Part shown: piece after piece, positions 17,588-26,096 of the stretch
Position numbering within the stretch: the stretch's first letter is position 1
Layout of the letters: every line of letters starts with the position of its first letter
Assembly: GCF_026385485.1 (NCBI RefSeq)
Contig: NZ_JANIDX010000002.1
Coordinates: forward strand, 124,001-188,000
Direction: 5' to 3'
Source: Bombella pollinis
GTDB taxonomy: Bacteria > Pseudomonadota > Alphaproteobacteria > Acetobacterales > Acetobacteraceae
DNA length: 64,000 bases
Position numbers and translations under genes: made by a program
The notes under the pieces: generated by a model
Databases searched by the model: none
What the model was told of the DNA's origin: nothing
The model's input: the letters and a program-made list of their open reading frames with translations, nothing else

Positions 17588-18894
17588 GGCTGTTCTCCAA
17601 CAGGTGCATCCAAGCCATAAGCTGTGTGCAATGCACGCATAGCCAGCTCCATATATTCTGCATCAATAAGGACGGAAATCTTAATCTCACTGGTGGAGAT
17701 TACCTGAATATTAATCCCCTTCTCCGCCAAGGTGCGGAACATGGTTGCCGCCACGCCTGTATTAGAGCGCATACCAACGCCCACCACGCTTATTTTGGCC
17801 ACATTGCGGGAGGTACTTAATGCCCCATAGCCAATATCAACCCGCATTTCCTCTAAAATCTGGCATGCCCGCTCAGCATTACCTTTCCCTACGGTGAAGG
17901 TCATGTTCGTGCTACGATCTGCCCCAATGCTTTGGACGATCATATCAATATTCAAACCAGCAGCCGATAAAGGGCCAAAAATCCGTGCGGCTATACCCGG
18001 TTCATCGGGCACTTGTCGGATGGTGATTTTCGCATCATCCATAGAATAGGCAATCCCGGTAACCAGCTTCTTTTCCACGCTTTCGTCCTCATCCACAACT
18101 ATGGTCCCGCTCTTATCGTCCGTTTCGACAAAAGAAGACAGAACGCGCACATGCACCCTCTCGCGCATGGCAAGCCCAACGCTGCGTGTTTGCAGCACCT
18201 TAGCCCCTACAGAGGCTAGCTCTAACATTTCCTCATAAGTAATACGATCTAACCGCTGGGCCTGCTTTACGATGCGCGGGTCGGTTGTATAAATCCCATC
18301 GACATCAGTATAAATGTCACACTGGTCCGCCTTAATCGCCGCCGCTAATGCAACGGCTGATGTATCGGACCCACCGCGCCCTAACGTGGCAATACGCCCA
18401 TGCGCATCTACCCCTTGGAAGCCAGCGATAACTGGCACTACCCCTTCATCCATACAGGCGCGCAAAGCACGTCCCTCCACATCTTCAATCGCAGCACAAC
18501 CATGTGATTCATCGGTCCGTAACGGGATTTGCCATCCTTGGAAGGACCGCGCAGGCACCCCAATCGCCCCCAAAGCAATGGCTAATAAACCACTCGTCAC
18601 CTGCTCACCAGAGGCGACAACAGCGTCATATTCAGCAGGATCAGCCTGTGAGTCGAGGTCGCGACAATAATGCACCATTTGGTTCGTCACACCCGACATC
18701 GCCGAGACAACCACAGCCACACGTTGCCCACGCGCACGCTCTTTTTTAACTTTCTCCGCTACAATGCGAATACGCTCTAAGTCTTTGACGGACGTACCGC
18801 CAAACTTCATTACGACTGTACGAGAAACAGATGGCGACGAAAGCGCATCATCAACGGACTGCGCTGTATCATCTGAACAGTCGGGCATGGACAT
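17584..18894 (-). CDS. lysC: Aspartate kinase
   Basis: First step of the aspartate-family pathway (lysine, diaminopimelate, threonine, methionine): phosphorylates L-aspartate. The 436-residue product has the kinase domain beginning VVMKFGGTSV near residue 27, GFQGVDAHGRIATLGRGGSDTSAVA for substrate binding, and two C-terminal ACT domains (about 270-420) for feedback control. The encoded start adds roughly 23 residues before the usual N-terminus of the family, so a start nearer M29 (18810) cannot be excluded. It is the first gene of a minus-strand run leading into the flavin oxidoreductase gene. It diverges from ubiG across 125 bases. Confidence 0.94.
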   Translation of the reverse strand: MSMPDCSDDTAQSVDDALSSPSVSRTVVMKFGGTSVKDLERIRIVAEKVKKERARGQRVAVVVSAMSGVTNQMVHYCRDLDSQADPAEYDAVVASGEQVTSGLLAIALGAIGVPARSFQGWQIPLRTDESHGCAAIEDVEGRALRACMDEGVVPVIAGFQGVDAHGRIATLGRGGSDTSAVALAAAIKADQCDIYTDVDGIYTTDPRIVKQAQRLDRITYEEMLELASVGAKVLQTRSVGLAMRERVHVRVLSSFVETDDKSGTIVVDEDESVEKKLVTGIAYSMDDAKITIRQVPDEPGIAARIFGPLSAAGLNIDMIVQSIGADRSTNMTFTVGKGNAERACQILEEMRVDIGYGALSTSRNVAKISVVGVGMRSNTGVAATMFRTLAEKGINIQVISTSEIKISVLIDAEYMELAMRALHTAYGLDAPVGEQP

Positions 18895-19019
18895 CTGAAA
18901 GGCGGCTCCAATATTAAGGCTATCATTGCATAAATATCTGTCTCACATAGCTCCCCTGCCCTTTTCCGTCTAGCCACAACATGGCAGAAAAGCATCTCGA
19001 CTCTTGGAGAGGTGCCAAA

Positions 19020-19781
19020 ATGCCCATTTCATCACCATTACACGAACACTCTCACACGCACACCTCGTCCGTTGTGGAGGATGAAATTAACCAATTCGCA
19101 GCATTAGCCGCACAATGGTGGGACCCTAAAGGGCCTATGGCCCCCCTCCATGCTATGAATCCGCTGCGGACCTCATGGGTTTTCAAGCGTCTCCCCTCCG
19201 CCTTATTCTCCCAAGCGACACCACCCAGCCTCCTAGATATTGGCTGCGGCGCGGGGATCGCTTGTGAACGCTTTGCAAGCCTAGGCTTTAACACATTAGG
19301 GGTTGATGCCAGCCAAGAGGGCATTAAGGCCGCCCAAGCCCATTTGGAGCGTTACCCTTTACCCCCCCATGCAGCCCCTCTCCATTATATATGCAGCACA
19401 GCAGAAGCATTATTGGAGGAAGGACGGCAATTTGATGTTATCTCCGCTTTGGAGGTCATCGAGCATGTACGGGACCCGCAAGAGTTCCTCTCCACACTTG
19501 TAAGCCTGACAAAACCCGGCGGGTATATTGCCATCTCGACCATGGATCGCAGCATCCGCTCCTTCCTCATGGCGAAATTGGGAGCGGAATATCTGCTGCG
19601 CCTTCTGCCCATCGGCACCCATGATTGGAAGAAGTTTATCCGCCCAGCGGAGTTAGACCAAATGGCACGCCGAGCAGGCCTGCGGCTTTTGGACCTCAAA
19701 GGCCTTAGCTATCGGCCTCCTCAGTGGTATGAGAGCCATGATACGAGCGTGAATTACATCGCTCTTTTCCACAAACCCTAA
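19020..19781 (+). CDS. ubiG: Ubiquinone biosynthesis O-methyltransferase
   Basis: SAM-dependent enzyme performing both O-methylation steps of ubiquinone synthesis, peripheral to the inner membrane. The SAM motif LLDIGCGAGIACERFA, the post-I ISALEVIEHVRDP and the family N-terminal WWDPKGPMAPLHAMNP are all present. The longest ORF begins at 18981, but the ATG at 19020 has GGAGAGG (19006-19012) seven bases upstream and gives a 253-residue product typical for UbiG, so that start is chosen. A hairpin terminator follows the stop. Confidence 0.94.
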   Translation: MPISSPLHEHSHTHTSSVVEDEINQFAALAAQWWDPKGPMAPLHAMNPLRTSWVFKRLPSALFSQATPPSLLDIGCGAGIACERFASLGFNTLGVDASQEGIKAAQAHLERYPLPPHAAPLHYICSTAEALLEEGRQFDVISALEVIEHVRDPQEFLSTLVSLTKPGGYIAISTMDRSIRSFLMAKLGAEYLLRLLPIGTHDWKKFIRPAELDQMARRAGLRLLDLKGLSYRPPQWYESHDTSVNYIALFHKP

Positions 19782-19797
19782 CATTTCAGCAAAAAGA

Positions 19798-19824
19798 AAA
19801 GGCACCTCATCACAAGGTGCCTTT
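19798..19824. terminator. Bidirectional terminator between ubiG and the lactonase gene
   Basis: A perfect 10-base-pair stem (AAAGGCACCT with AGGTGCCTTT) around a seven-base loop, flanked by an A-rich stretch on the left and T-rich bases on the right, lies between two convergent genes and can end transcription on either strand. Confidence 0.8.
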
Positions 19825-19853
19825 CTTCCAGAAAACCCTACCTTATAGCGAGC

Positions 19854-21095
19854 TTATGAATCCGCCACCATAAAGGCAAAGGTGGTGGGGCTGCCCACAG
19901 CGGTAAAGTGATTGGTGAAGACAGGCTTGCCCGTCTCCCGGTCCACACGGAAGGCTGTCACAGAATCAGACCGCTGGTTCGCACAGAAGAGGAAGGTCCC
20001 GCTGGGGTCGAACATCATCGCACGGCCATAATCGGCATGCATCCAGACCTCATCCTCCAGCGTCAATGTGCCATCAATCCCTACAGAGAAGACAGCCAAA
20101 GAATCACCAAGACGGTTGGAGACATAAACAAAGCGGCCGCTCTCTGCGATCAAGATCTCAGCAGCAAGCGTGGAACCACGGAAGTGAGACGTCACCGTGC
20201 TGACAGATTGAATCTGGGTAATCTCCCCCGTTTGCGGATTAAACTTGGAGACCACAACCTTGGAGTTCTGCTCACACAGATTATACAGCACACGCCCCGT
20301 ATGATCGAAGACGAAGTGACGCGGTGCAGAGCCCGGCTCCATCTCGTAGAACGGCTTCTTCGCAGGGATCAACTTACCTGTATTAAGGTCCAGCCGCCAG
20401 ACATATACACGATCCAACCCAGCATCATCCACCAACACGAATGTACCGCTGGGGTCTGTGGCAATCATATGCGGATGCGCACCAGAGTGATCGGACACAG
20501 CGAAATTACCCTCTGGGTTATCAGCTGCGCGCTCAGGCTGTTTAGGGCCAGAATTATGTACAACATCCGTTGCTTTACCCAAAGACCCATCAGCATGGAT
20601 AGGCAGAACAGACACGCTACCGCCCATATAATTAGCAACAAGCAAATATTTGCCTGAAGGATGAACACTTAGATGCGCAGGCACTGCCCCGCCAGAGCTT
20701 ACCGTGTTCAACTTGGCCAATGTGCCATTGCGCGTATCAACCGAGAATGCCGTGACAGAGCCGCTACCGGCCTTATCAAAATCATTAACCTCGCTCAGCG
20801 CGTACAGGAACTTCCGGTTCCGGCTTAATGTGATGAAGGATGGGCTCGGGATGTCCATAAAGGTGGTAACCAAGGTTAAGAAACCCGTTTCCCGGTCCAT
20901 CTCGAAAACGGCAATCCCCTTACCATAGCCTGTCACACCGGGCGGCCCGTGTTCCGTATAACCACCAACGAAACACAAAATACGCGGCTGTTGCGCCTGC
21001 TCGGCTTTAACACTACGCAGCGGTGACAGGGCTGTCGCAGCCCCTAGCCCAGCAAGCCCTAGAGCGAATTGACGCCGGGAAAAACTCTGTGACAT
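19854..21095 (-). CDS. pgl: Lactonase, seven-bladed beta-propeller (6-phosphogluconolactonase type), Tat-exported
   Basis: Belongs to the YbhE/Pgl lactonase family that opens the ring of gluconolactones. The product is a beta-propeller of about 413 residues with repeated blade segments such as VPAHLSVHPSGKYLLVANYMGGSVSV, and SGAHPHMIATDPSGTF carrying family residues. The N-terminus reads SFSRRQFALGLAGLGAATAL, a textbook twin-arginine signal, so the enzyme is probably periplasmic; a cytoplasmic 6-phosphogluconolactonase would not have one. In acetic acid bacteria glucono-lactone is made in the periplasm by membrane-bound glucose dehydrogenase, so that may be the real substrate. The ATG at 21095 has AAGGAGAG ten bases upstream and is preferred to the GTG at 21122. 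Confidence 0.88.
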   Translation of the reverse strand: MSQSFSRRQFALGLAGLGAATALSPLRSVKAEQAQQPRILCFVGGYTEHGPPGVTGYGKGIAVFEMDRETGFLTLVTTFMDIPSPSFITLSRNRKFLYALSEVNDFDKAGSGSVTAFSVDTRNGTLAKLNTVSSGGAVPAHLSVHPSGKYLLVANYMGGSVSVLPIHADGSLGKATDVVHNSGPKQPERAADNPEGNFAVSDHSGAHPHMIATDPSGTFVLVDDAGLDRVYVWRLDLNTGKLIPAKKPFYEMEPGSAPRHFVFDHTGRVLYNLCEQNSKVVVSKFNPQTGEITQIQSVSTVTSHFRGSTLAAEILIAESGRFVYVSNRLGDSLAVFSVGIDGTLTLEDEVWMHADYGRAMMFDPSGTFLFCANQRSDSVTAFRVDRETGKPVFTNHFTAVGSPTTFAFMVADS

Positions 21096-21199
21096 GACGT
21101 ATCTACTCTCCTTCAACTGCACCCCATGGCCAAGAAAATAAAATAAAATTTTATTTTCTGCCGATTCACTCCACCCCTACAAGAAAAAAGGGCCTAACA

Positions 21200-21721
21200 C
21201 TAGCCACCTTTCTGCATACGACATTGCGCACCAATAGCAGGAGAGTCTATGCGGCTCCATGTCTGGGTTTGGCCAAAAAGACTCAGCCCTACATAGCCGC
21301 GTAATTTCAACGTCCCATCTTTTGCCAACCACATACTCGCCTGATACCGGCTTCCCGTCCGTGGGTTAAGCACCGTTCCATGCCAATGACCATTCTTACG
21401 GGGAATCATATCGCTGATGATTTCCATCCCACATTCCGAATGACCCGTATAATCCTTCTCTGGCTCGGCTTCGGTATAATCCATCCCGACCAAATAGCCG
21501 CATAATTTAGCAGCATCATTTTGGCATGATTGGATGAGGAAAATACCATCCTTCTCCTTAACCAACCATGTACCAGCCAAAGGCGATGATGCCGCATAGG
21601 CGGATGAAAAGGCTGCCATGACCAGCCCCCCAACAACGCCCATCAAACCTGTATGAAAGGCGTTAGGAACGGCCCAAAAGCGCATCCAACTGGCCCGCTT
21701 TCTCCAACTGCATAAGCTCAC
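21200..21721 (-). CDS. DUF2147 secreted protein
   Basis: Predicted exported protein of the DUF2147 family, role unknown. The conserved core (about residues 46-165) begins PLAGTWLVKEKDGIFLI and includes CQNDAAKLCGYLVGMDY, NPRTGSRYQASMW and LRGYVGLSLFGQTQTWSRI; four cysteines in the mature part probably form two disulfides. The N-terminus has a hydrophobic stretch ending AFSSAYA. The GTG at 21721 follows an AGGAGG at five bases, inside the grxC coding region, so the two genes overlap by 59 bases; a shorter start (ATG 21685 or 21643) would shrink the unusually long n-region of the signal peptide. Confidence 0.8.
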   Translation of the reverse strand: MSLCSWRKRASWMRFWAVPNAFHTGLMGVVGGLVMAAFSSAYAASSPLAGTWLVKEKDGIFLIQSCQNDAAKLCGYLVGMDYTEAEPEKDYTGHSECGMEIISDMIPRKNGHWHGTVLNPRTGSRYQASMWLAKDGTLKLRGYVGLSLFGQTQTWSRIDSPAIGAQCRMQKGG

Positions 21722-21923
21722 TGCACCCTCCTATGGCTTTCCCATCAATAAAAATCTGTGGAACAGTTGTCTTCCCACCAGAACGCTCCTGCGCCTTTTC
21801 GCGCTCGGCAGAGCCACGAGGGGCGTGGATTTCCTCAAAAGGCACGTCTTTCGCTTGAAGCAGCGTAATTGCACGCACGCAATAAGGACAACCTGGTTGC
21901 GTATAAATCTCGATCTTTGGCAT
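21663..21923 (-). CDS. grxC: Glutaredoxin 3 (class I dithiol)
   Basis: Small thioredoxin-fold oxidoreductase that reduces disulfides and glutathionylated proteins with glutathione. The active site CPYC lies at residues 12-15 of 86; TVPQIFIDGKAIGGCSEL is the usual cis-proline and GSH-binding stretch. The ATG has AAGGAG seven bases upstream. It lies 18 bases downstream of comF, a common neighbour order (comF then grxC) in alphaproteobacteria, and its end overlaps the DUF2147 gene. Confidence 0.95.
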   Translation of the reverse strand: MPKIEIYTQPGCPYCVRAITLLQAKDVPFEEIHAPRGSAEREKAQERSGGKTTVPQIFIDGKAIGGCSELMQLEKAGQLDALLGRS

Positions 21924-21941
21924 TACAAAACTCCTTCCCTC

Positions 21942-22712
21942 TCAAAGTAACGTTACCCGCGCTGCCACTAGAATATCTACCGAAACACAGCCAATCTCAA
22001 ACAATGCTTTTGCACAACTCCCCAATGTTGCGCCTGTCGTCAAAATATCATCCACCAAAATGACAGAACGCCCCTGTAGGAACTCACAATGCCGCGGATT
22101 CACCGTCATGGCCCCCGCTAATTGGTGATGCCTCCCATGCCGTGATAGATGAGCTAACGCCTCCGTACGGAACTGCCGTTTTAACCCATTAGGGCAATGG
22201 GCCAGCCCCTGTTTACGCGCAATGACGCGCGATATTAGAGCCGCTTGATTATAACCACGCGTCCATAAACGCCAACGATGGACTGGAACAGGCACAAGTA
22301 CCGTATCTGGCTTTAAAATGTCCGCCCCAGCAGTGGTCATAAACCGTGCTAATGTTGCAGCATGTTCGGTTTTACTGCCATATTTTAAGCCCATGATGAG
22401 CTGACGCGCTTGACCTTCATATAAAAAGGCAGACCGGCCTTTCCGCCATAAAGGCGGGCGTATTTCGCACGTCTCACACAGCCACCCGCGCTCTGCCACC
22501 TCATCTTGGGTAAGAGGCAAAGCGCATACATCACAAAAGGGCGGATGCACAAAACGGATCGCATTAAAACACGCCCCGCACACACCCGCACTACCGGGTG
22601 CGATTTCACAACCGCAAGATAGACAACTGGGCGGGAGGAGCCAATCCAGAACATTACGCCCGCATTGCCGTCCCCAACGAGCTAAACCCGCCGGTACATC
22701 CCCCTCCCACAT
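21942..22712 (-). CDS. comF: ComF family phosphoribosyltransferase-like protein
   Basis: Related to ComF of the DNA uptake machinery; exact biochemical role unsettled. The 256-residue product has N-terminal zinc-finger cysteines (CLSCGCEI, CGACF, CDVC, CETC between about 34 and 80) and a C-terminal type I PRTase fold with the PRPP-binding signature VILVDDILTTGAT. The presence of the zinc ribbon and PRTase loop is standard for the family, and no other competence genes are in the window. Confidence 0.88.
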   Translation of the reverse strand: MWEGDVPAGLARWGRQCGRNVLDWLLPPSCLSCGCEIAPGSAGVCGACFNAIRFVHPPFCDVCALPLTQDEVAERGWLCETCEIRPPLWRKGRSAFLYEGQARQLIMGLKYGSKTEHAATLARFMTTAGADILKPDTVLVPVPVHRWRLWTRGYNQAALISRVIARKQGLAHCPNGLKRQFRTEALAHLSRHGRHHQLAGAMTVNPRHCEFLQGRSVILVDDILTTGATLGSCAKALFEIGCVSVDILVAARVTLL

Positions 22713-22723
22713 CAGTTTAGAGC

Positions 22724-24133
22724 TTAATGACCAGCGGCCGCCGCATCAAAATCCGGGGCTTGCAGGCCAGACGCCTCTAATTGCGCGGTAAAAGCTGCTT
22801 TAAGCCGCGCTAACCCCTCATGAGTGCGTGCCTCAATCCGCCCGACTAGCACTGCCTGCGTGTTAGAGGCCCGCAAGAGCCACCAGCCATCATCCGTGTT
22901 CACCCGCACACCATCTACGGAGGAGACATCAGCCCCTTCCTTCTCCAGACGGGAGGCGACCTCTTTGATAACATCAAATTTTCTAAGGTCATCACAGGGG
23001 AAGCGCAACTCTGGCGTATTGACCATCTGCGGCAAGCCCTCACGCATCTCCGCTAATGTACCGGTGAGACGGGCAACAATGCCAAGCACGCGGATAGCCC
23101 CGTAAAGAGCATCATCAAAACCGTACCATTTATCTGCAAAGAAAATATGGCCCGACATTTCCCCTGCCAGGGGTGAAGACGTCTCCGCCATTTTACTTTT
23201 GATGAGCGAATGACCCGTCCGCCACATGAGCGGTTTACCACCGGCTTTGCCGACTTCATCAAAAAGAACTTGGCTCGCCTTCACATCAGCAATGATGGTC
23301 GCACCAGGATGCTTCTTCAGCACATCACGCGCTAAGAGAACGAGGATTTGATCGCCCCAGAGAATCTCTCCCTTACCATCCACAACGCCTACGCGGTCCG
23401 CATCGCCATCAAAAGCGATACCAACATCGGCCTTACGCGTCCGCACCTCTTTGATGAGGTCCTGTAAATTGCCTTCCACAGTAGGGTCAGGATGATGATT
23501 GGGGAATGTCCCATCAATCTCTGGATATAGAATCGTATGCTCACCGGGGAGTTTCTTAATCAGACGAGTGAGGACCTCCCCCGCGGCGGAATTACCATTA
23601 TCCCACACTACCTTGAGCGGCCTCTCGCCGTCATAATCCTCAAGAAGGCGGGCAATATAGGCTTCGGAAGGGTCGATGGTCTCAACGCGACCTTCAGCCT
23701 TAGGCACAACATCGCCTTGCGCGGCCAAACGCCCCACCTCACGAATCTGCTCACCAAAGAAGGGCTTGCCCTTCATCATCATCTTAAAGCCATTATGATC
23801 CGGCGGATTATGGCTTCCTGTAACCATAATCGCCCCATCAGATTGCCCCGTAACGGCTGCATAATAGAGCATCGGTGTTGGACCACGACCTACACGCCGC
23901 ACTGTCACGCCAGAATCCACAGCCCCACGGACCAAGGCTTCTTCCAAAGACGGTGAGGAGAGACGGCCATCATAACCGACCGTCACCACATGCCCACCAT
24001 TACGGCGAACCATGCTCGCAAAGACGCGCCCTAGAGCATAAGCATCTTCGGGATGGAGGGTTTTACCTACAATGCCGCGAATATCATATTCACGCAGGCT
24101 TGTTGGCTCAAAATCATGCTTAAACGCAGTCAT
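22724..24133 (-). CDS. manB: Phosphomannomutase/phosphoglucomutase
   Basis: Interconverts hexose 1- and 6-phosphates, feeding nucleotide-sugar and polysaccharide synthesis. In the 469-residue product the phosphoserine loop is MVTGSHNPPDHNGFK, the metal-binding loop is FDGDADRVGV, the sugar loop is GEMSGHIFF and the phosphate-binding loop (VRVNTDDGWWLLRASNTQ) ends the C-domain, all in AlgC/ManB family order. The next gene (galU, 15 bases upstream on the minus strand) makes UDP-glucose from the glucose 1-phosphate this enzyme produces, so the two form a functional pair. Mannose or glucose preference is not decided. Confidence 0.93.
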   Translation of the reverse strand: MTAFKHDFEPTSLREYDIRGIVGKTLHPEDAYALGRVFASMVRRNGGHVVTVGYDGRLSSPSLEEALVRGAVDSGVTVRRVGRGPTPMLYYAAVTGQSDGAIMVTGSHNPPDHNGFKMMMKGKPFFGEQIREVGRLAAQGDVVPKAEGRVETIDPSEAYIARLLEDYDGERPLKVVWDNGNSAAGEVLTRLIKKLPGEHTILYPEIDGTFPNHHPDPTVEGNLQDLIKEVRTRKADVGIAFDGDADRVGVVDGKGEILWGDQILVLLARDVLKKHPGATIIADVKASQVLFDEVGKAGGKPLMWRTGHSLIKSKMAETSSPLAGEMSGHIFFADKWYGFDDALYGAIRVLGIVARLTGTLAEMREGLPQMVNTPELRFPCDDLRKFDVIKEVASRLEKEGADVSSVDGVRVNTDDGWWLLRASNTQAVLVGRIEARTHEGLARLKAAFTAQLEASGLQAPDFDAAAAGH

Positions 24134-24148
24134 CTTACGGCTTACCCC

Positions 24149-25018
24149 TCACACATATTTCTTTAAGAAAGCGCGGACATCATCAGCAAGGTCGTCGCGT
24201 TCCAATGCCATGGCGACCTGAGCCTCCAAAAAGCCGAGCTTGCTCCCACAATCAAAGCGCGTCCCTTCGTAGCGCAACCCGTGGAAGGGCACCTTACCAA
24301 TCATCTCCGCCATAGCGTCCGTCAGCTGGACCTCTCCCCCTACGCCCGTTTTTAACGCAGAGAGCGGTTTCAAAACATCCGCTGTGAGAACATAACGGCC
24401 AATAATCGCGAGGTTCGAGGGGGCATCCTGCGGGGCGGGCTTCTCAACAAGGCCGGTGACTTCCACCTTCTGCCCATCATCTTTACCAATCTTGAGGACA
24501 CCGTAGCGGTCTGTCCATTCGTGAGGGACCTCATTTACGGCGACAACATTACCACCTGTTTGATGATACACATCGGCCAATTGCGCTACACAACTACGCC
24601 CCCCATGGACGATATCATCCGGCAGAAGGATGGCAAAAGGATCATTACCAATAAAGTTACGCGCACACCAAATAGCATGACCCAAACCAAGTGGATTCTG
24701 CTGCCGCACAGCCACAAGAGATCCCGCCTCCACGCTGCTACTCTCCAGTGCTTTCATGGCCGATTCTTTTTGACGTGCCTGCAGCGTGGCCTCAAGCTCA
24801 TAAGCAACATCAAAATAATCAATCAAATTATCTTTACCACGAGCCGTTACAAGACAGAACTCCTCAATCCCTGCGGCACGGGCTTCATCAATCGCATATT
24901 GAATTAAAGGTTTATCAACAACTGGGAGCATCTCTTTCGGCATAGCCTTTGTCGCCGGGAGAAAGCGCGTCCCCAAACCTGCAACCGGCAAAACGGCTTT
25001 TTTCAATGGCTTAATCAT
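24149..25018 (-). CDS. galU: UTP-glucose-1-phosphate uridylyltransferase
   Basis: Makes UDP-glucose for exopolysaccharide, LPS and trehalose. The signature GLGTRFLPATKAMPKEMLP starts near residue 11 and VDKPLIQYAIDEA follows; the 289-residue length is typical. The longest ORF starts at 25090 and would add 24 non-conserved residues; the ATG at 25018 gives the family N-terminus (MIKPLKKAVLP), so it is preferred. It is transcribed with the phosphohexomutase. Confidence 0.95.
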   Translation of the reverse strand: MIKPLKKAVLPVAGLGTRFLPATKAMPKEMLPVVDKPLIQYAIDEARAAGIEEFCLVTARGKDNLIDYFDVAYELEATLQARQKESAMKALESSSVEAGSLVAVRQQNPLGLGHAIWCARNFIGNDPFAILLPDDIVHGGRSCVAQLADVYHQTGGNVVAVNEVPHEWTDRYGVLKIGKDDGQKVEVTGLVEKPAPQDAPSNLAIIGRYVLTADVLKPLSALKTGVGGEVQLTDAMAEMIGKVPFHGLRYEGTRFDCGSKLGFLEAQVAMALERDDLADDVRAFLKKYV

Positions 25019-25215
25019 CTTAGCTCTCTTTCTGTCCGTTCCTACTCTTGTACATTCATACTGAGAGGCATGCGTTAACTTAATAAACACCCTCTCCGAA
25101 GCGGGGCTAGTGTAAAAGAAAACACAAGCTTAACGCCACCCCATACAAGGAGATGAATACAAACGAATAGGGGTTTTTTTATGAATTTATAGCAATCTGC
25201 CAGATGGGCAGAGGA

Positions 25216-25246
25216 ACCATTCCTTCATCCTTATGAAAGAAATGGT
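25216..25246 (-). repeat. Stem-loop spanning the 3' end of tRNA-Leu(GAG)
   Basis: Bases 25216-25228 pair with 25233-25246 (13 pairs with one bulge) around a four-base loop. On the transcribed strand the hairpin starts at the tRNA's own CCA end. There is no U-run after it, so it is not a standard terminator; it may guide 3' processing or be a partial terminator. Confidence 0.4.
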
Positions 25247-25329
25247 GCGGCCGAGAAGACTCGAACTTCCACGGGGTTATCCCCCACAAGCACCTCAAGC
25301 TTGCGCGTCTACCATTCCGCCACGGCCGC
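25243..25329 (-). tRNA. tRNA-Leu (anticodon GAG)
   Basis: An 87-base class II tRNA with a long variable arm and encoded CCA. Acceptor stem GCGGCCG pairs with CGGCCGC; the anticodon stem CAAGC/GCTTG closes a loop TTGAGGT, giving GAG, which reads CUC and CUU. Confidence 0.95.
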
Positions 25330-25418
25330 TCCGTGACAAGCGGTCTTTTTTGCCTAAGAAGGCGTGACCGCTTCGGTGACATCGCCTATAGCTTAGCCAC
25401 GCAGAAAGGGCAATGGTC

Positions 25419-26096
25419 ATGACACAGTTTTATGAAGAAATTATTTGGCAGAGAGACAATACCCTCTCCCCCTACCCCCACGCTCTCACGTTTATGCAGC
25501 AAAATGTGGAGGCCATTGCCCATCACCAAGCCCCACAACGTATTTGGCTAACAGGACATCCACCACTCTACACAGCTGGTACATCAGCGAAAGCAGAAGA
25601 CCTCATCAACCCACATCATTACCCAACATTTGAGGCCGGACGCGGTGGGCAATGGACATATCATGGCCCCGGCCAACGCATTGCCTATATTATGCTCGAC
25701 CTCACACGCCCGCACGGCCCCCTCCCCGCACGGGATATACGCGCCTTCGTCCAATATTTGGAACATTGGCTCATTATGACCCTCGAATCCCTCAATATCG
25801 AAGCCTTTACGCGGGAGGGACGCATTGGCGTATGGTGCTTTGATGCCCAAACAGGGCAAGAGGCAAAAATTGCCGCTTTAGGCATCCGTGTAAGCCGCTG
25901 GGTCAGCTGGCATGGGATTTCCCTCAATGTCGCGCCAAACTTAGAGGATTTTGATGGTATCATCCCCTGCGGCATACGCGATTACGGCGTTACCAGCCTG
26001 CAACGCTTTAACCCCTCCCTTACCATGGCGGAAGCTGATGCCGCCTTGCTAAAAAACTGGGTTGCCCTCTTTGGCCCTGTTAAGCAGGAGGGATGA
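25419..26096 (+). CDS. lipB: Octanoyl-[acyl-carrier-protein] transferase
   Basis: Transfers octanoyl from ACP to lipoyl domains, the first step of endogenous lipoate synthesis. The GRGGQWTYHGPGQRIAYIMLDL segment, the active-site lysine in EAKIAALGIRVSRWVSWHG and the catalytic cysteine in IIPCGI are all visible, in family order. The ATG at 25419 has AAAGGG about eight bases upstream; the ATG two codons earlier (25413) is an alternative but lies only two bases from the same AAAGGG. The end overlaps the convergent LolA-like gene by 17 bases. Confidence 0.94.
   Translation: MTQFYEEIIWQRDNTLSPYPHALTFMQQNVEAIAHHQAPQRIWLTGHPPLYTAGTSAKAEDLINPHHYPTFEAGRGGQWTYHGPGQRIAYIMLDLTRPHGPLPARDIRAFVQYLEHWLIMTLESLNIEAFTREGRIGVWCFDAQTGQEAKIAALGIRVSRWVSWHGISLNVAPNLEDFDGIIPCGIRDYGVTSLQRFNPSLTMAEADAALLKNWVALFGPVKQEG

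Noticed and set aside
25338..25373. AAGCGGTC/GACCGCTT repeat upstream of tRNA-Leu(GAG)
   Set aside because: Eight base pairs flanking a T-rich loop, but placed upstream of the tRNA rather than after a gene; could not be tied to a function.
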